64,000 nucleotides of DNA from Ferdinandcohnia sp047238305 (GTDB taxonomy: Bacteria > Bacillota > Bacilli > Bacillales > Bacillaceae_L). A program made the position numbers and the translations under genes. Below the pieces are notes generated by a model, which did not search any database, was not told the origin of the DNA, and saw only the letters and a list, made by a program, of their open reading frames with translations. The stretch is from assembly GCF_047238305.1 (NCBI RefSeq), contig NZ_JBDFMO010000001.1:372001-436000 (forward strand), in the 5' to 3' direction. Shown piece after piece: positions 34,707-43,081 of the stretch (positions are counted from its first letter, which is position 1; each line of letters starts with the position of its first letter).

Positions 34707-35936
34707 TTGGGTAATTGGCAATATGATTTCTACTGTTGTTCCGTTTCCTTCTATACTCTCGATGTCAATTTTCCCCTGATGTTCATCGATGATTTTTCTA
34801 GACACCATTAATCCTAGCCCAGTTCCATAGTCTTTTGTTGTAAAAAATGGTTGAAACAGCTTTTCTAGTATGTCCCTTGGAATTCCACATCCATCATCAC
34901 AAATCTTAATGGACACTTTATTCTCATCAATTTGACTACCTATAATTGAGAGTTTCCCGCCTTCTGGCATGGACTCAAACCCATTTTTAATGAGATTTAA
35001 GAAGACCTGTTTCATTTGTTTCTCATCGCATTCGACGAGCGGAAATGACTCATCCATCTTCAGATCAACCTCAATATTTTTCCCTTGTTCAGATTGCTCA
35101 ATGATTGAAATGACATATCCAAGATGTTCTTTCAAATTGCAAGGGGCCACATTGATTTGTCGCGGCTTCCCGATCACAAGTAAATCAGTCAAGATGGAAT
35201 CAATTCGGTCGATTTCTTGCTCCATAATCGAATACTGCAGATCATCCTCTTTATGCTTTTCACGTTGAAGCTGCGTGAACCCTTTTAAAGATGCCAAGGG
35301 ATTCCGAATCTCATGTCCAATCGTCGTTGCCATCTGCCCTACAAACGCAAGCTTCTCCTTATCTCGAAGTTCCTCGTGTGTTTCTGTTAAGGCCTTAATG
35401 TAAGAGTAGAAACGGGTGAGGAGGATGTACGCGATGAGCGCAAACATTAATATTAACACGATTGGAGCCATCACAGTACCATTTCCTAATAATAGACCAA
35501 TCAAACTATATTTCACTATAATCCCAATCGAAACCGTCAAAAAGAATTTTTTATTGATAAAGATTGGAGAAAATAGTAAAAGCGCGATTTCAGCTGCATT
35601 CCCACTCACATAGGTTTCTCCAGCATTTCCAGCAAAGGTAAGCACATCATCAAATGTTGTAATTACATAGTAGGTCATTACATAAATGTATTTTATGGAA
35701 TAAAGTCTATATATTTTCTTCAAATAATATGAAATAGGAAGTAGACCAATCATAATAATATAAATCCAAAATCCCAGTACAGTAGGTAAACCTTGTTTTC
35801 CATTTATTACAATTGGATATAAATAATAATAGATAAAATCATAAATAAACAAAACAATATAGAACAATAGTAAATATAGACGTAAAGCTTTCTTCTCTTC
35901 ATGTAAAAGAAGAGAGCTATGATTTAGGTAAGACAT
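34704..35936 (-). CDS. Membrane histidine kinase, candidate peptide receptor
   Basis: A kinase of 410 residues. Residues 1-180 form a membrane sensor with about six helices, containing LHEEKKAL..IYDFIYYYLYP (11-41) and SGNAAEIALLLFSPIFINKK (111-130). Phosphoacceptor H208 is in IGHEIRNPLASLKGF, and the HATPase shows N-box, DDGCGIP and GTGLGL. The start is ATG 35936, because GTGAGG just upstream is its ribosome site; with this start the sensor aligns residue-for-residue with the HD-GYP protein encoded upstream. The kinase core is of sporulation-kinase type, and no response regulator is adjacent, so input to Spo0F is plausible. It is the last gene of the peptide locus, 36 bases after the protease. 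Confidence 0.82.
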   Translation of the reverse strand: MSYLNHSSLLLHEEKKALRLYLLLFYIVLFIYDFIYYYLYPIVINGKQGLPTVLGFWIYIIMIGLLPISYYLKKIYRLYSIKYIYVMTYYVITTFDDVLTFAGNAGETYVSGNAAEIALLLFSPIFINKKFFLTVSIGIIVKYSLIGLLLGNGTVMAPIVLILMFALIAYILLTRFYSYIKALTETHEELRDKEKLAFVGQMATTIGHEIRNPLASLKGFTQLQREKHKEDDLQYSIMEQEIDRIDSILTDLLVIGKPRQINVAPCNLKEHLGYVISIIEQSEQGKNIEVDLKMDESFPLVECDEKQMKQVFLNLIKNGFESMPEGGKLSIIGSQIDENKVSIKICDDGCGIPRDILEKLFQPFFTTKDYGTGLGLMVSRKIIDEHQGKIDIESIEGNGTTVEIILPITQ

Positions 35937-35972
35937 ATTAATCCTCACTTAGTAGATGCATTATATGTTTTA

Positions 35973-37175
35973 TTATATATTATTTTCCTCACCTGAGTAT
36001 ATAGTCCTATATTTTTTCCTATTTCCGTATTTTTTAGATAATGAATAGAAAAGCAATATAAACAAGATTAAAAACTGTACACAAAAAACTGCAGCATCCC
36101 AGAATCTAAGAGTTGACACAGGTTCAGTAAACCCTGGTAGTACATTTGACATCATATAAACTAATTGCGGTATATAGTAAAAACCAAACATCGTGAAGGT
36201 CAATAATATTCCAATCAAAAAGAAAAAGGAATAAGAAATAATCACTCTATTTTTTTGTTCTATTTGTTTTTTAGCAAAAATACCTTTTATAAATTCAATA
36301 CCACTTTCCATCAAATTATAATTTCCGGTATTATTTTCAAAAACATAATAAAGGTCTGTTTTCATATAAATACAGCACTGATAAATGATTCGTATAACAA
36401 CATCAAAGGTAATTAATCCTATAATCCCATTCATCAGTCCAGAGGAAAATGGATGCGTCATCTTTAAGATTAATGTAATAAAAAGAATAACACTATCAAA
36501 ATAAATCCCCGCTAAAAATAAGAGATTCCGATCCTTCGAAGAAAGACTCCAAGCTTTTGTTAGATTTGTTTCCAACACAACAAAAAATAATCGATTTCCA
36601 ATTTGCAATTGGGTTGGAAGGTTGAACGAGCGAATCGCCAAAACATGTCCACTTTCGTGTATAAAGATTAATACCATCGAAATTCCCGCATACAAAAGAA
36701 TATTAAACATCATCGTATCAAAAACAAATAAATCTTGGTATCTTGGAAAAAGATTGGTATGACTAAAAAAAAGCATGATATTTACTAATAAAAGTAATGG
36801 ATAGAAAAAGCGAGTAAACCGATTAAAGAAAATTTTCCCTATTTTGGGCGAAATCCATGTAAGCCCTAAATCTTCACGAATACGTGCCTTTTCTACACTT
36901 ACTTTTGTTCCATCTACCATATTGACTAAATCTAAATCTAGCAATTGGTTGCCAAAGTCTAGTAAATCGACTTCTTCAATAGGATATTTTTCTTTGAGTA
37001 GGTGTTCGATTTCACCAAGCGACAATCCGTTGTTAATCAACTCAATTGCATCGATACAGACTACTGGCATTTCATAAAACTCGTGAGTTACTAAATCTTC
37101 AATAATATAATGTTTCTTATCTTTTCGAATCTCTAACTCATGTAAACTTAGAATAGAATCAGTAGTTAATTGCAA
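35973..37175 (-). CDS. PqqD-like domain / membrane metalloprotease
   Basis: A protein of 400 residues. Residues about 15-88 look like a PqqD/RRE domain (KKHYIIEDLVTHEFYEMP, then a helix and EVDLLDFGNQLLDLDLV), the module that binds leader peptides of ribosomal peptides. After this come about eight membrane helices with a zinc site H173-E174-xx-H177 in FIHESGHVLA and a possible third ligand D227 in LAGIYFDSV. This is the architecture of M50-like peptide zinc metalloproteases near RiPP clusters. It starts at TTG 37175 with AGGTG 6 bases upstream, a weak start downstream of an attenuator, so it is likely expressed less than the peptide. Probable role: cut and/or export the adjacent peptide. Confidence 0.78.
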   Translation of the reverse strand: MQLTTDSILSLHELEIRKDKKHYIIEDLVTHEFYEMPVVCIDAIELINNGLSLGEIEHLLKEKYPIEEVDLLDFGNQLLDLDLVNMVDGTKVSVEKARIREDLGLTWISPKIGKIFFNRFTRFFYPLLLLVNIMLFFSHTNLFPRYQDLFVFDTMMFNILLYAGISMVLIFIHESGHVLAIRSFNLPTQLQIGNRLFFVVLETNLTKAWSLSSKDRNLLFLAGIYFDSVILFITLILKMTHPFSSGLMNGIIGLITFDVVIRIIYQCCIYMKTDLYYVFENNTGNYNLMESGIEFIKGIFAKKQIEQKNRVIISYSFFFLIGILLTFTMFGFYYIPQLVYMMSNVLPGFTEPVSTLRFWDAAVFCVQFLILFILLFYSLSKKYGNRKKYRTIYSGEENNI

Positions 37176-37206
37176 TCTTCACACCTACCCTTTTTTATTC
37201 ATAATA

Positions 37207-37237
37207 AAAGGATGCTCCCGTTTTGTAAGCATCCTTT
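37207..37237 (-). terminator. Attenuator between peptide and protease genes
   Basis: Minus strand: AAAGGATGC, 13-base loop, GCATCCTTT, TATTATG. A 9-bp stem 9 bases after the peptide stop codon; partial termination would give excess peptide over protease and kinase, as is common for RiPP precursors. Confidence 0.75.
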
Positions 37238-37245
37238 CTCATAAA

Positions 37246-37323
37246 TTAACCTCTAGGTCCACCAGGTAAAAATCCACACCACCAACAAGTAGCTTTGATT
37301 TTATTTAGCTTTTTGATTTTCAT
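37246..37323 (-). CDS. 25-residue peptide precursor (CWWC peptide)
   Basis: ATG 37323 lies 6 bases after a perfect AGGAGGTG. The product has a basic N-terminal half (MKIKKLNKIKAT: Lys and Ile/Leu alternating) and a distinct C-terminal half CWWCGFLPGGPRG, then TAA. The leader/core look, two Cys around Trp-Trp, and position directly before a PqqD-domain metalloprotease suggest a modified or disulfide-closed signalling peptide or bacteriocin. No cyclase or radical SAM enzyme is near, so a simple disulfide or plain cleavage is the parsimonious guess. I do not recognise the peptide family. It is co-transcribed with the HD-GYP gene 31 bases upstream. Confidence 0.8.
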   Translation of the reverse strand: MKIKKLNKIKATCWWCGFLPGGPRG

Positions 37324-37354
37324 TGTTTTCACCTCCTAATTATAAAGTATTATT

Positions 37355-38500
37355 CTATGATTCTCGTTGTATATCAATCCATTGCGGGTACACTGTTTTA
37401 AATATTGCTACTAGGTTTGGATCAAATTGAGTGCCGGCCCCTTCAAGAATTCGATTATATGCTTCTTCAACAGGTAATGCTCCTCGATATGATCTTGATG
37501 AAGTCATTGCATCAAAGGCATCTGCTATAGCTGTTACTCTAGCATTTAACGGAATGTCTATTTCTTTAAGTTGATCTGGATAACCTTTCCCATCCCATCT
37601 TTCATGATGTGATCTTATAATACTTAAGCTAGAGCCAAGACCTTCTACACTTTTAACAGCTTCTTCACCAACAACTGGGTGTGTTTTAATAATCTCATAT
37701 TCTTCATTTGTTAATTTCGAAGGCTTCATTAATATTGAATCTGGTATATTCACCTTTCCAATATCATGTAACAGGCAGGCATAGTTAAATGATTTCAATT
37801 CGTCCTGTGAGAAAGCTCCCAGTTCCTTAGCCAATACCATTGCATATTTTGCTACCCGCTCACTATGACCCCTTGTATATGGATCCTTTAGTTCAAGGGC
37901 TGCAATGACACCTTTTACAATGCCTTCCATTTGTTGATCATATGCTGTACTTAATGCAGATACATAACTGTTGAACCTATTTAGGAATATATAAGCTATT
38001 ATAGCAAGTACAACTGTTAACACAATCGGTATTGCAACAGTAGTTGTTCCTAGGAATAAACCTAATAATAAATATTTAATTGTAATCCCCAGAGAAACTA
38101 CCCAAAAATATCTTTTATTAATAAAAATTGGAGAAAATAGTACCAAAAAAACTTCCACTGCATTGCCACTAGAAAACACTTCTGGTTTATTCCAATAAGT
38201 GATTAGTTCATTAAAGAAACTTAATATTGCATAAGTAAAGAAAAAATAGTATTTAGTATAATTCTGCTTATTTTTCTTATTATTAAAAATAAGTAAAGGA
38301 ATCAGTAACAAAATAAAAAAATACATAACATATACAAAATTATTTGGGAAACCCAAAGATATTACTGAATCATACCTAGGATAAATAAAGTAATAAAAGA
38401 TATCATAGCCAATTAGTATTATAAAAAATAATGTACTAAACCAGGTTACAGTCCTTTTTTCTTCATATAAAAATACCGATTTTTTATTCATCTTCTGCAT
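37355..38500 (-). CDS. HD-GYP protein with membrane sensor
   Basis: A protein of 381 residues. Residues 1-180 are a six-helix membrane sensor homologous to that of the kinase in the same locus (SGNAVEVFLVLFSPIFINKR at 111-130). The C-terminal half is a complete HD-GYP phosphodiesterase: H245-D246 in LLHDIGKVNIPDSIL, and HHERWDGKGYP at 298-308, so it probably degrades cyclic di-GMP. GGAG lies 8 bases before the ATG. First gene of the peptide locus. A minus-strand promoter candidate is TTGACG (38598-38593), 17 bases, TAGTAC (38575-38570). Confidence 0.85.
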   Translation of the reverse strand: MQKMNKKSVFLYEEKRTVTWFSTLFFIILIGYDIFYYFIYPRYDSVISLGFPNNFVYVMYFFILLLIPLLIFNNKKNKQNYTKYYFFFTYAILSFFNELITYWNKPEVFSSGNAVEVFLVLFSPIFINKRYFWVVSLGITIKYLLLGLFLGTTTVAIPIVLTVVLAIIAYIFLNRFNSYVSALSTAYDQQMEGIVKGVIAALELKDPYTRGHSERVAKYAMVLAKELGAFSQDELKSFNYACLLHDIGKVNIPDSILMKPSKLTNEEYEIIKTHPVVGEEAVKSVEGLGSSLSIIRSHHERWDGKGYPDQLKEIDIPLNARVTAIADAFDAMTSSRSYRGALPVEEAYNRILEGAGTQFDPNLVAIFKTVYPQWIDIQRES

Positions 38501-38815
38501 CTCTTTTTCTCCATTTTCCCTTATATTTCTATATATATATGCAAAAATCCTTTTTAAATTACAAAAAAGGTACTAAAGTCACAGACGAGATTCGTCAATT
38601 ATCGACTTTTCAAGTATATACCATCTGACCTACAAACTGAATAGTAGTTTCGGTATAAAAATCTTCCTTTATCGTATAAAATATGGCAAATGAAAAATAG
38701 GTCTTTTTGCCTATACAAGGTAAAATGACTTATATCTCTTTTATCTATATTACCAAAAAATAAAAAACACAGGTAGTAATCTGTGCTTTTTTGTCGAAAT
38801 TTATATAATTTTGTC
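38501..38815 (-). promoter_or_regulatory. AT-rich leader of the peptide locus
   Basis: No gene here. Contains the promoter candidate TTGACG-17-TAGTAC (38570-38598) and, at the far end, a bidirectional terminator AACACAG..CTGTGCT (38766-38787) with TTTTTT on both sides that ends liaR. Nothing else stands out. Confidence 0.5.
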
Positions 38816-39448
38816 TTATTTTACAAGGGAATGTTTAAATGCATAAATGACGGCTTGTGTCCGATCTTGAACTTCGAGCTTACTTAAAATGTTGCTTACG
38901 TGTACTTTGACGGTTTTTAAGGCGATAAATAGTTCATCCGCGATTTCTTGATTTGTTTTCCCATCAGCAATTAAAAGTAGAATTTCCATTTCACGGTTTG
39001 TTAGCTCCTCGTGCGGAAGATGGGTGTCCTTTTGTCTCATCCGGACCATCATTTTTCCCGTAACCTCTGGTTCTAGAACCGATTGGCCATGGTGCGTCTT
39101 GCGAACCGCTTCAGCGATTTCACTTGCCTTTGAGGTTTTTAGCATATAGCTTGTTGCGCCGGCTTCGAGTGCTGGATATACTTTTTCATCATCAATAAAA
39201 CTTGTTACGATGATGATTTTAGCTTCCGGCCAACTTTCAATGATTCTCCTGGTTGCTTCAATACCGTCCATTTCCTTCATCACGAGGTCCATTAAAATAA
39301 TATCAGGTCGAAGCTCTAATGCGAGTTCAACCGCTATTTTCCCGTCATCTGCTTCTCCAACAACTTCAATATCTGGCTGTGCTGATAAGTAGGATGATAC
39401 CCCAATCCTTACCATTTCATGATCATCGACAAATAGTACTTTAATCAT
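38816..39448 (-). CDS. liaR: LiaR response regulator
   Basis: NarL-family response regulator of 210 residues. Receiver: DD near residue 8-9, phospho-Asp in IILMDLVMKEMDG (about 54), Lys in YMLKTSKAS. HTH: LTNREMEILLLIADGKTNQEIADELFIALKTVKVHVSNILSKL, read over about 147-189. ATG 39448 overlaps the liaS stop by 8 bases, with GAGGG upstream. Last gene of the lia operon; activates envelope-stress genes such as liaIH in B. subtilis. Confidence 0.93.
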   Translation of the reverse strand: MIKVLFVDDHEMVRIGVSSYLSAQPDIEVVGEADDGKIAVELALELRPDIILMDLVMKEMDGIEATRRIIESWPEAKIIIVTSFIDDEKVYPALEAGATSYMLKTSKASEIAEAVRKTHHGQSVLEPEVTGKMMVRMRQKDTHLPHEELTNREMEILLLIADGKTNQEIADELFIALKTVKVHVSNILSKLEVQDRTQAVIYAFKHSLVK

Positions 39449-40481
39449 TATCATCACCCTCTAGCATTGGTACTTTCACTTCTATCCGAGTTCCTTTTTC
39501 TTTAAGACTTACAATTCGCATCGTGCCACCAATTTCGACTGCACGTTCATACATATTTTGGAGCCCATAGGAGCCTGTCTTCGCTTGTTCGACATCAAAT
39601 CCAATTCCGTCATCAACAATCCGTAAAATAACAAAATCATCCCTTTTAATTAACAGGACTTCTAACTGATTTGCTTTCGAATGTCGGAGGGTGTTTGAAA
39701 CTGATTCTTGTAGAATACGGAATAAGTGGTCCTCGATCCCTTTATCAATTTGGAAATCCTCAATTTTCTTTTCAATGGCGACTGGTACTTTTTGTGCAAG
39801 TTCAACTAATAGCTCCCCTATCCCCTCCTGTAGCGTCTTTCCTTTTAATGCAACAGGACGTAAATGGAGTAAAAGCGCCCTCATTTCAAGCTGAGATTGT
39901 TGAATCATTTCCTCAACAAGCTTAAACTGTTTGGCCTCACGATCATCCGTGTTTGTCCTTGACTCATTAATTGCCGACATCATCATGGATGCTGCGAAAA
40001 GTTGTTGACTCACGGAATCATGGAGTTCACGAGCTAACCGATTACGTTCCTCGGACACAATTTTTTGCATACGCTTTTCTTGGTCCTCCGCTTTTTCATT
40101 CGCAAGTTTTTGAGAGAGTTTTGTTTGTTCAGCAATATGGGTTTGAACCTTTTTTATTCGTTCCCAAATCGTAGCAACCTCTACCATTTGGTTTTCGGGA
40201 GTATCAGGAAGCGCCCTTCCTTGTTCAATCTGATAGATTGCATCAGATACAGAGAGCAGTTGTTTTCTCCATATCACTCCCGAGATCATACCAAAAACAA
40301 GTCCAGCTATTAAGCTAAGGCTTATGGCAAGAATGATATAAGGCAAATCCATCAGTTGTGTTTGCCAAAGTTCAGCCCAATTAGCTAACGGAAATGCCAT
40401 AAACATGATGACATGTGATACTACAAATAAAAACACCGCGACACAAATACCAACAATCATTTGCCTTTTTACGGTACTCAT
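39441..40481 (-). CDS. liaS: LiaS sensor histidine kinase
   Basis: Intramembrane-sensing kinase of 346 residues. Two membrane helices (about 8-30 and 45-68) flank a very short outside loop, followed by HAMP-like and coiled-coil regions. The HisKA_3 phosphoacceptor is in ERNRLARELHDSVSQQLFA, and the HATPase shows NTLRHSKA and DDGIGFD. Start ATG 40481 overlaps the LiaF stop by 4 bases (ATGA), so it is translationally coupled to the downstream frame of liaF. Confidence 0.93.
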   Translation of the reverse strand: MSTVKRQMIVGICVAVFLFVVSHVIMFMAFPLANWAELWQTQLMDLPYIILAISLSLIAGLVFGMISGVIWRKQLLSVSDAIYQIEQGRALPDTPENQMVEVATIWERIKKVQTHIAEQTKLSQKLANEKAEDQEKRMQKIVSEERNRLARELHDSVSQQLFAASMMMSAINESRTNTDDREAKQFKLVEEMIQQSQLEMRALLLHLRPVALKGKTLQEGIGELLVELAQKVPVAIEKKIEDFQIDKGIEDHLFRILQESVSNTLRHSKANQLEVLLIKRDDFVILRIVDDGIGFDVEQAKTGSYGLQNMYERAVEIGGTMRIVSLKEKGTRIEVKVPMLEGDDND

Positions 40482-41211
40482 GCTCGTTTCACCTCAAGGT
40501 CCCCGACGCCAACTGAGGTTATTATTTTTAACTTATGTTCGGCATAATCATATTGTTCAGTCTGATAATGTAAGGTTTGGTTCAGCGTTTTTGCGTCATG
40601 ATTTTCAAAAATTGTGGTTGCACCGTAAAGAACGGAGTGATGGATTTTAACCTCAATCTCATATGGAACAAAGACCTGAACATTTCCAATCACATTTCGA
40701 ACAAATATGACCGATTCCCCTTTGGAAGTACGGTGTAACTCAAATCAATAATGGTATCGCCAATTCCGGACTGAATGTTCACATCGTTCCATTCATATAC
40801 ATATTCCGGAGTTTTTTGTTGACCAAAGATGTTGTTACAGAACAATGGCTGACGTTTTAAAATCGGTTCCTGTGCGGATGATTTTTGTGATTCTTTTATT
40901 TCTGGTTTTATATATTGAGGGTTTTTCTTTGATTGAAAAAATTGAATGAGTAAATAGATCAGAACTGCCAGTATTAAAAATTTGACTGTCATCATACCTA
41001 AAATGGTAAGAGCTAAACTAATCCATCCAAACCAAAACAGGATTTTTCCAAAGGTTCGCGGCAATTTTTTACGACCAATATAAATACATCCAAACGATAT
41101 GATAAAAGAGAAAATGACCCCGCCATTAAAAAATGTAATTTCGATAATTAATAAAATAATTCCAAAGAGAATAAAGGCATTAAGATTGTCTGATTTTATT
41201 TTATTTAACAA
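40478..41211 (-). pseudogene. liaF: LiaF, split by a one-base frameshift
   Basis: LiaF is the membrane inhibitor that keeps LiaS quiet in B. subtilis. Here the frame has four hydrophobic segments, then the conserved C-terminal part up to SYTVLPKG, and shifts at AAAGGGG (40717-40723): frame 0 reads NRSYLFEM-stop (40690), while the frame one base back reads ESVIFVRNVIGNVQVFVPYE and continues to 40478. Restoring one G rejoins both. TTG 41211 is a likely start (GGGAGG 9 bases upstream); ATG 41232 is the alternative. AAAGGGG in the frame A-AAG-GGG also fits a -1 slippery heptamer, so a programmed shift, a mutation, or a sequencing error are all possible. Confidence 0.85.
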
Positions 41212-41266
41212 GGTTCGGAGCCTCCCTTCCATTGAATGCATTGAATTATTCGTAAATTGGGATAAG

Positions 41267-41289
41267 AAGACGTAGTTTGTCTACGTCTT
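41267..41289 (-). terminator. Hairpin between liaH and liaF
   Basis: AAGACGTAG and CTACGTCTT form a 9-bp stem with a 5-base loop. The minus-strand T-tract is short, so it may only partly terminate, separating highly expressed liaIH from liaFSR. Confidence 0.65.
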
Positions 41290-41310
41290 CTTTAGAATAC
41301 CATGTTTCCA

Positions 41311-41958
41311 CTAGGAAATAGAATCTGTTTCTTCATTTTTTACTTGTTTTTCGAGCTGAGCGATTCTTGCATCAATTGTGGTGCGATGATAAGAGGAATT
41401 TACTTGATTTTCAAGTCGATCAAGATAAGATTCCATCTCTTCAAAAGTCCTTGATGTTTTATTTGTATATGCATTTGTGTCTAGCACTTGATTCATACGA
41501 TGGTTGGCACGTGCAATGTTCTCGCGTCCCATAAGTTCCATACGCTTAATATGCATATCCTTTAGCTTATGTTTCATTTCCTCATATTTCTTCTCAAGCC
41601 CAATGAGCTCTGCTCCTGCATTTTGTAAGGCTTCCTGTAATTTAGCAGCGCGCTCTTCATAGGCAACTTGCTCCTGAACCGCGAATTCATATAATTCTGT
41701 TTCGCCTGCTTGCTGAGCCACACCCGCTTGGTATTTACGTTTTTCAGCAAGAGCAGCTGCCTCACGATGTTCTCTCGCAAATTGATCCTTAAGGGAATGC
41801 TGACGCTCTACAAGCTTGCGTACCTTTTCAACCTCCGCCTCACATTGACGTAAATATTGATTAAGCAATGCGATCGGATTTTTCTGTTCTTTTTCATCTA
41901 AGATGCCATGAAAATCTGCTAAAATTGTGTCCTTAATACGAGTTAATAAATTTGCCAT
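41311..41958 (-). CDS. liaH: LiaH, PspA/IM30 family
   Basis: A phage-shock-type coiled-coil protein of 215 residues that protects the membrane. The N-terminal amphipathic helix MANLLTRIKDTILADFHGILD is followed by long heptad helices rich in E/K/Q/A (about 25-185). ATG 41958 is used with AGGAG about 10 bases upstream; an earlier in-frame ATG overlaps that site. It follows liaI, as in the B. subtilis lia operon. Confidence 0.92.
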   Translation of the reverse strand: MANLLTRIKDTILADFHGILDEKEQKNPIALLNQYLRQCEAEVEKVRKLVERQHSLKDQFAREHREAAALAEKRKYQAGVAQQAGETELYEFAVQEQVAYEERAAKLQEALQNAGAELIGLEKKYEEMKHKLKDMHIKRMELMGRENIARANHRMNQVLDTNAYTNKTSRTFEEMESYLDRLENQVNSSYHRTTIDARIAQLEKQVKNEETDSIS

Positions 41959-42001
41959 TTGTATCATTCTCCTTTTTTAATGTGGTGGATTGCTTTTAAA
42001 A

Positions 42002-42349
42002 TTAATGTTTGTTTAATTCAGCCCATTGTTTTTCAAAGTTTGTGAATGGGTCAGATGATTCAGTAACGACTTGGTGCTTTTCTTTTTTCCATTTTTTAAT
42101 GACAACATAAAGGATGTATGCAGCCACAAGTCCTAAAATTGCAGGAACATTTGAAGCGGATGCTGTTAGTGCGAGAACTCCGATAATCGCCCAAATCACC
42201 TTACCTACTGTTGAGTCAGTTTTCATAAACTTTTTAAATGCAAAATACAGAATCGCTAAGCTGATCGCTAGACCAATCATCGGGCCTACATGTGATAAAA
42301 GCACAATCGCTGCGATACCTCCAAGAATAAACAATCCGAACTTTTTCAT
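42002..42349 (-). CDS. liaI: LiaI membrane protein
   Basis: A 115-residue membrane protein: LFILGGIAAIVLLSHVGPMIG, AISLAILYFAF and VIWAIIGVLALTASASNVPAILGLVAAYILYVVI are the hydrophobic parts, and the C-terminus is charged. It is the partner that recruits LiaH to the membrane. AAAGGAGG lies about 8 bases upstream. First gene of the operon; a promoter candidate lies at 42398-42426. Confidence 0.88.
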   Translation of the reverse strand: MKKFGLFILGGIAAIVLLSHVGPMIGLAISLAILYFAFKKFMKTDSTVGKVIWAIIGVLALTASASNVPAILGLVAAYILYVVIKKWKKEKHQVVTESSDPFTNFEKQWAELNKH

Positions 42350-42397
42350 GTTTACTTCCTCCTTTCATGATTCAATCTTATCCTGATTCTTGTTTTG

Positions 42398-42438
42398 CTA
42401 TAATGAGCCACAGTTATATTTTTCACTAGGACCTGAGG
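42398..42438 (-). promoter_or_regulatory. Candidate lia promoter and activator site
   Basis: Minus strand: weak -35 GTGAAA (42426-42421), 17 bases, -10 TTATAG (42403-42398). Directly upstream is CCTCAGGTCCTAGTG, where a LiaR site would be expected. The poor -35 fits an activator-dependent promoter. The match to the LiaR motif was not verifiable. Confidence 0.4.
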
Positions 42439-42462
42439 CTTAGAGGAAGTAAGCTTTAGATG

Positions 42463-42496
42463 AAAAAAGGGCCTGCTCACTGTGAGCAAACCCTTA
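42463..42496 (-). terminator. Rho-independent terminator
   Basis: Minus strand: AAGGGTTTGCTCA, CAG, TGAGCAGGCCCTT, TTTTC, overlapping the stop codon of the glycosylase gene. Confidence 0.8.
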
Positions 42497-43081
42497 TCTT
42501 TTGCGGGATACATACGGATTGTCCGTGACCCAAAATCGCCATGGATACTCCTTGGCCTCCCCAGTATTTTCAATGCCTATTCGGGGACCGGTAGAGATGT
42601 TTTCCGGCAAATAGCCTTTTTCTATATAGATGGGGGGCTCAAAAAATGGGCGGCCATAATCCTCCATTGTGATCCCTAATGCCTTTGTTAGTTTTCCGGG
42701 ACCGTTTGTTAGATTTGTGGCTGGCATTTGCCCACGGCGTTCATACATGAGGTCAATTCCTTGAACTGGTTCAACAGCTCTGATTAAAATGGCTTCAGGT
42801 TTGTCGATTTCGCTGCAAACAACATTTACGAGACAATGGGTATGCATCTGATAGGTATAGACATATCCAGGCTTTCCAAACATCACCTCTGTCCGCTTTG
42901 TCCGCTTGTTTTGGTATGAGTGTGCCGCTCGATCTTCTGGACCTTTATAGGCTTCCGTTTCGACAATGTATCCTGATGTGAAGCCTTGGTCAGTGTGTTT
43001 TACAAGCTTGCAGCCAAGCAGAGCTTTGGCAAGTTCTAATGTTGGTTGCTGAAAAAATGATTGTGGTAGGATTTCGGTCAT
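42494..43081 (-). CDS. 3-methyladenine DNA glycosylase (AAG/MPG type)
   Basis: Base-excision repair enzyme of 195 residues. Family marks are ELAKALLGCKLVKH (about 17-30), the catalytic Glu in YIVETEAYKGPEDRAAHS (about 38-55), and LTNGPGKLTKALGI (about 130-143). ATG 43081 with AAGGAG close upstream is preferred to the long frame reaching 43318, whose extra 79 residues are low-complexity and unconserved in look. B. subtilis YxlJ is the counterpart. Confidence 0.9.
   Translation of the reverse strand: MTEILPQSFFQQPTLELAKALLGCKLVKHTDQGFTSGYIVETEAYKGPEDRAAHSYQNKRTKRTEVMFGKPGYVYTYQMHTHCLVNVVCSEIDKPEAILIRAVEPVQGIDLMYERRGQMPATNLTNGPGKLTKALGITMEDYGRPFFEPPIYIEKGYLPENISTGPRIGIENTGEAKEYPWRFWVTDNPYVSRKR

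Noticed and set aside
37324..37354. TATAAT before the peptide gene as its own promoter
   Set aside because: The start would fall within the ribosome site, and no -35 is present at the right distance; co-transcription with the HD-GYP gene is more likely.
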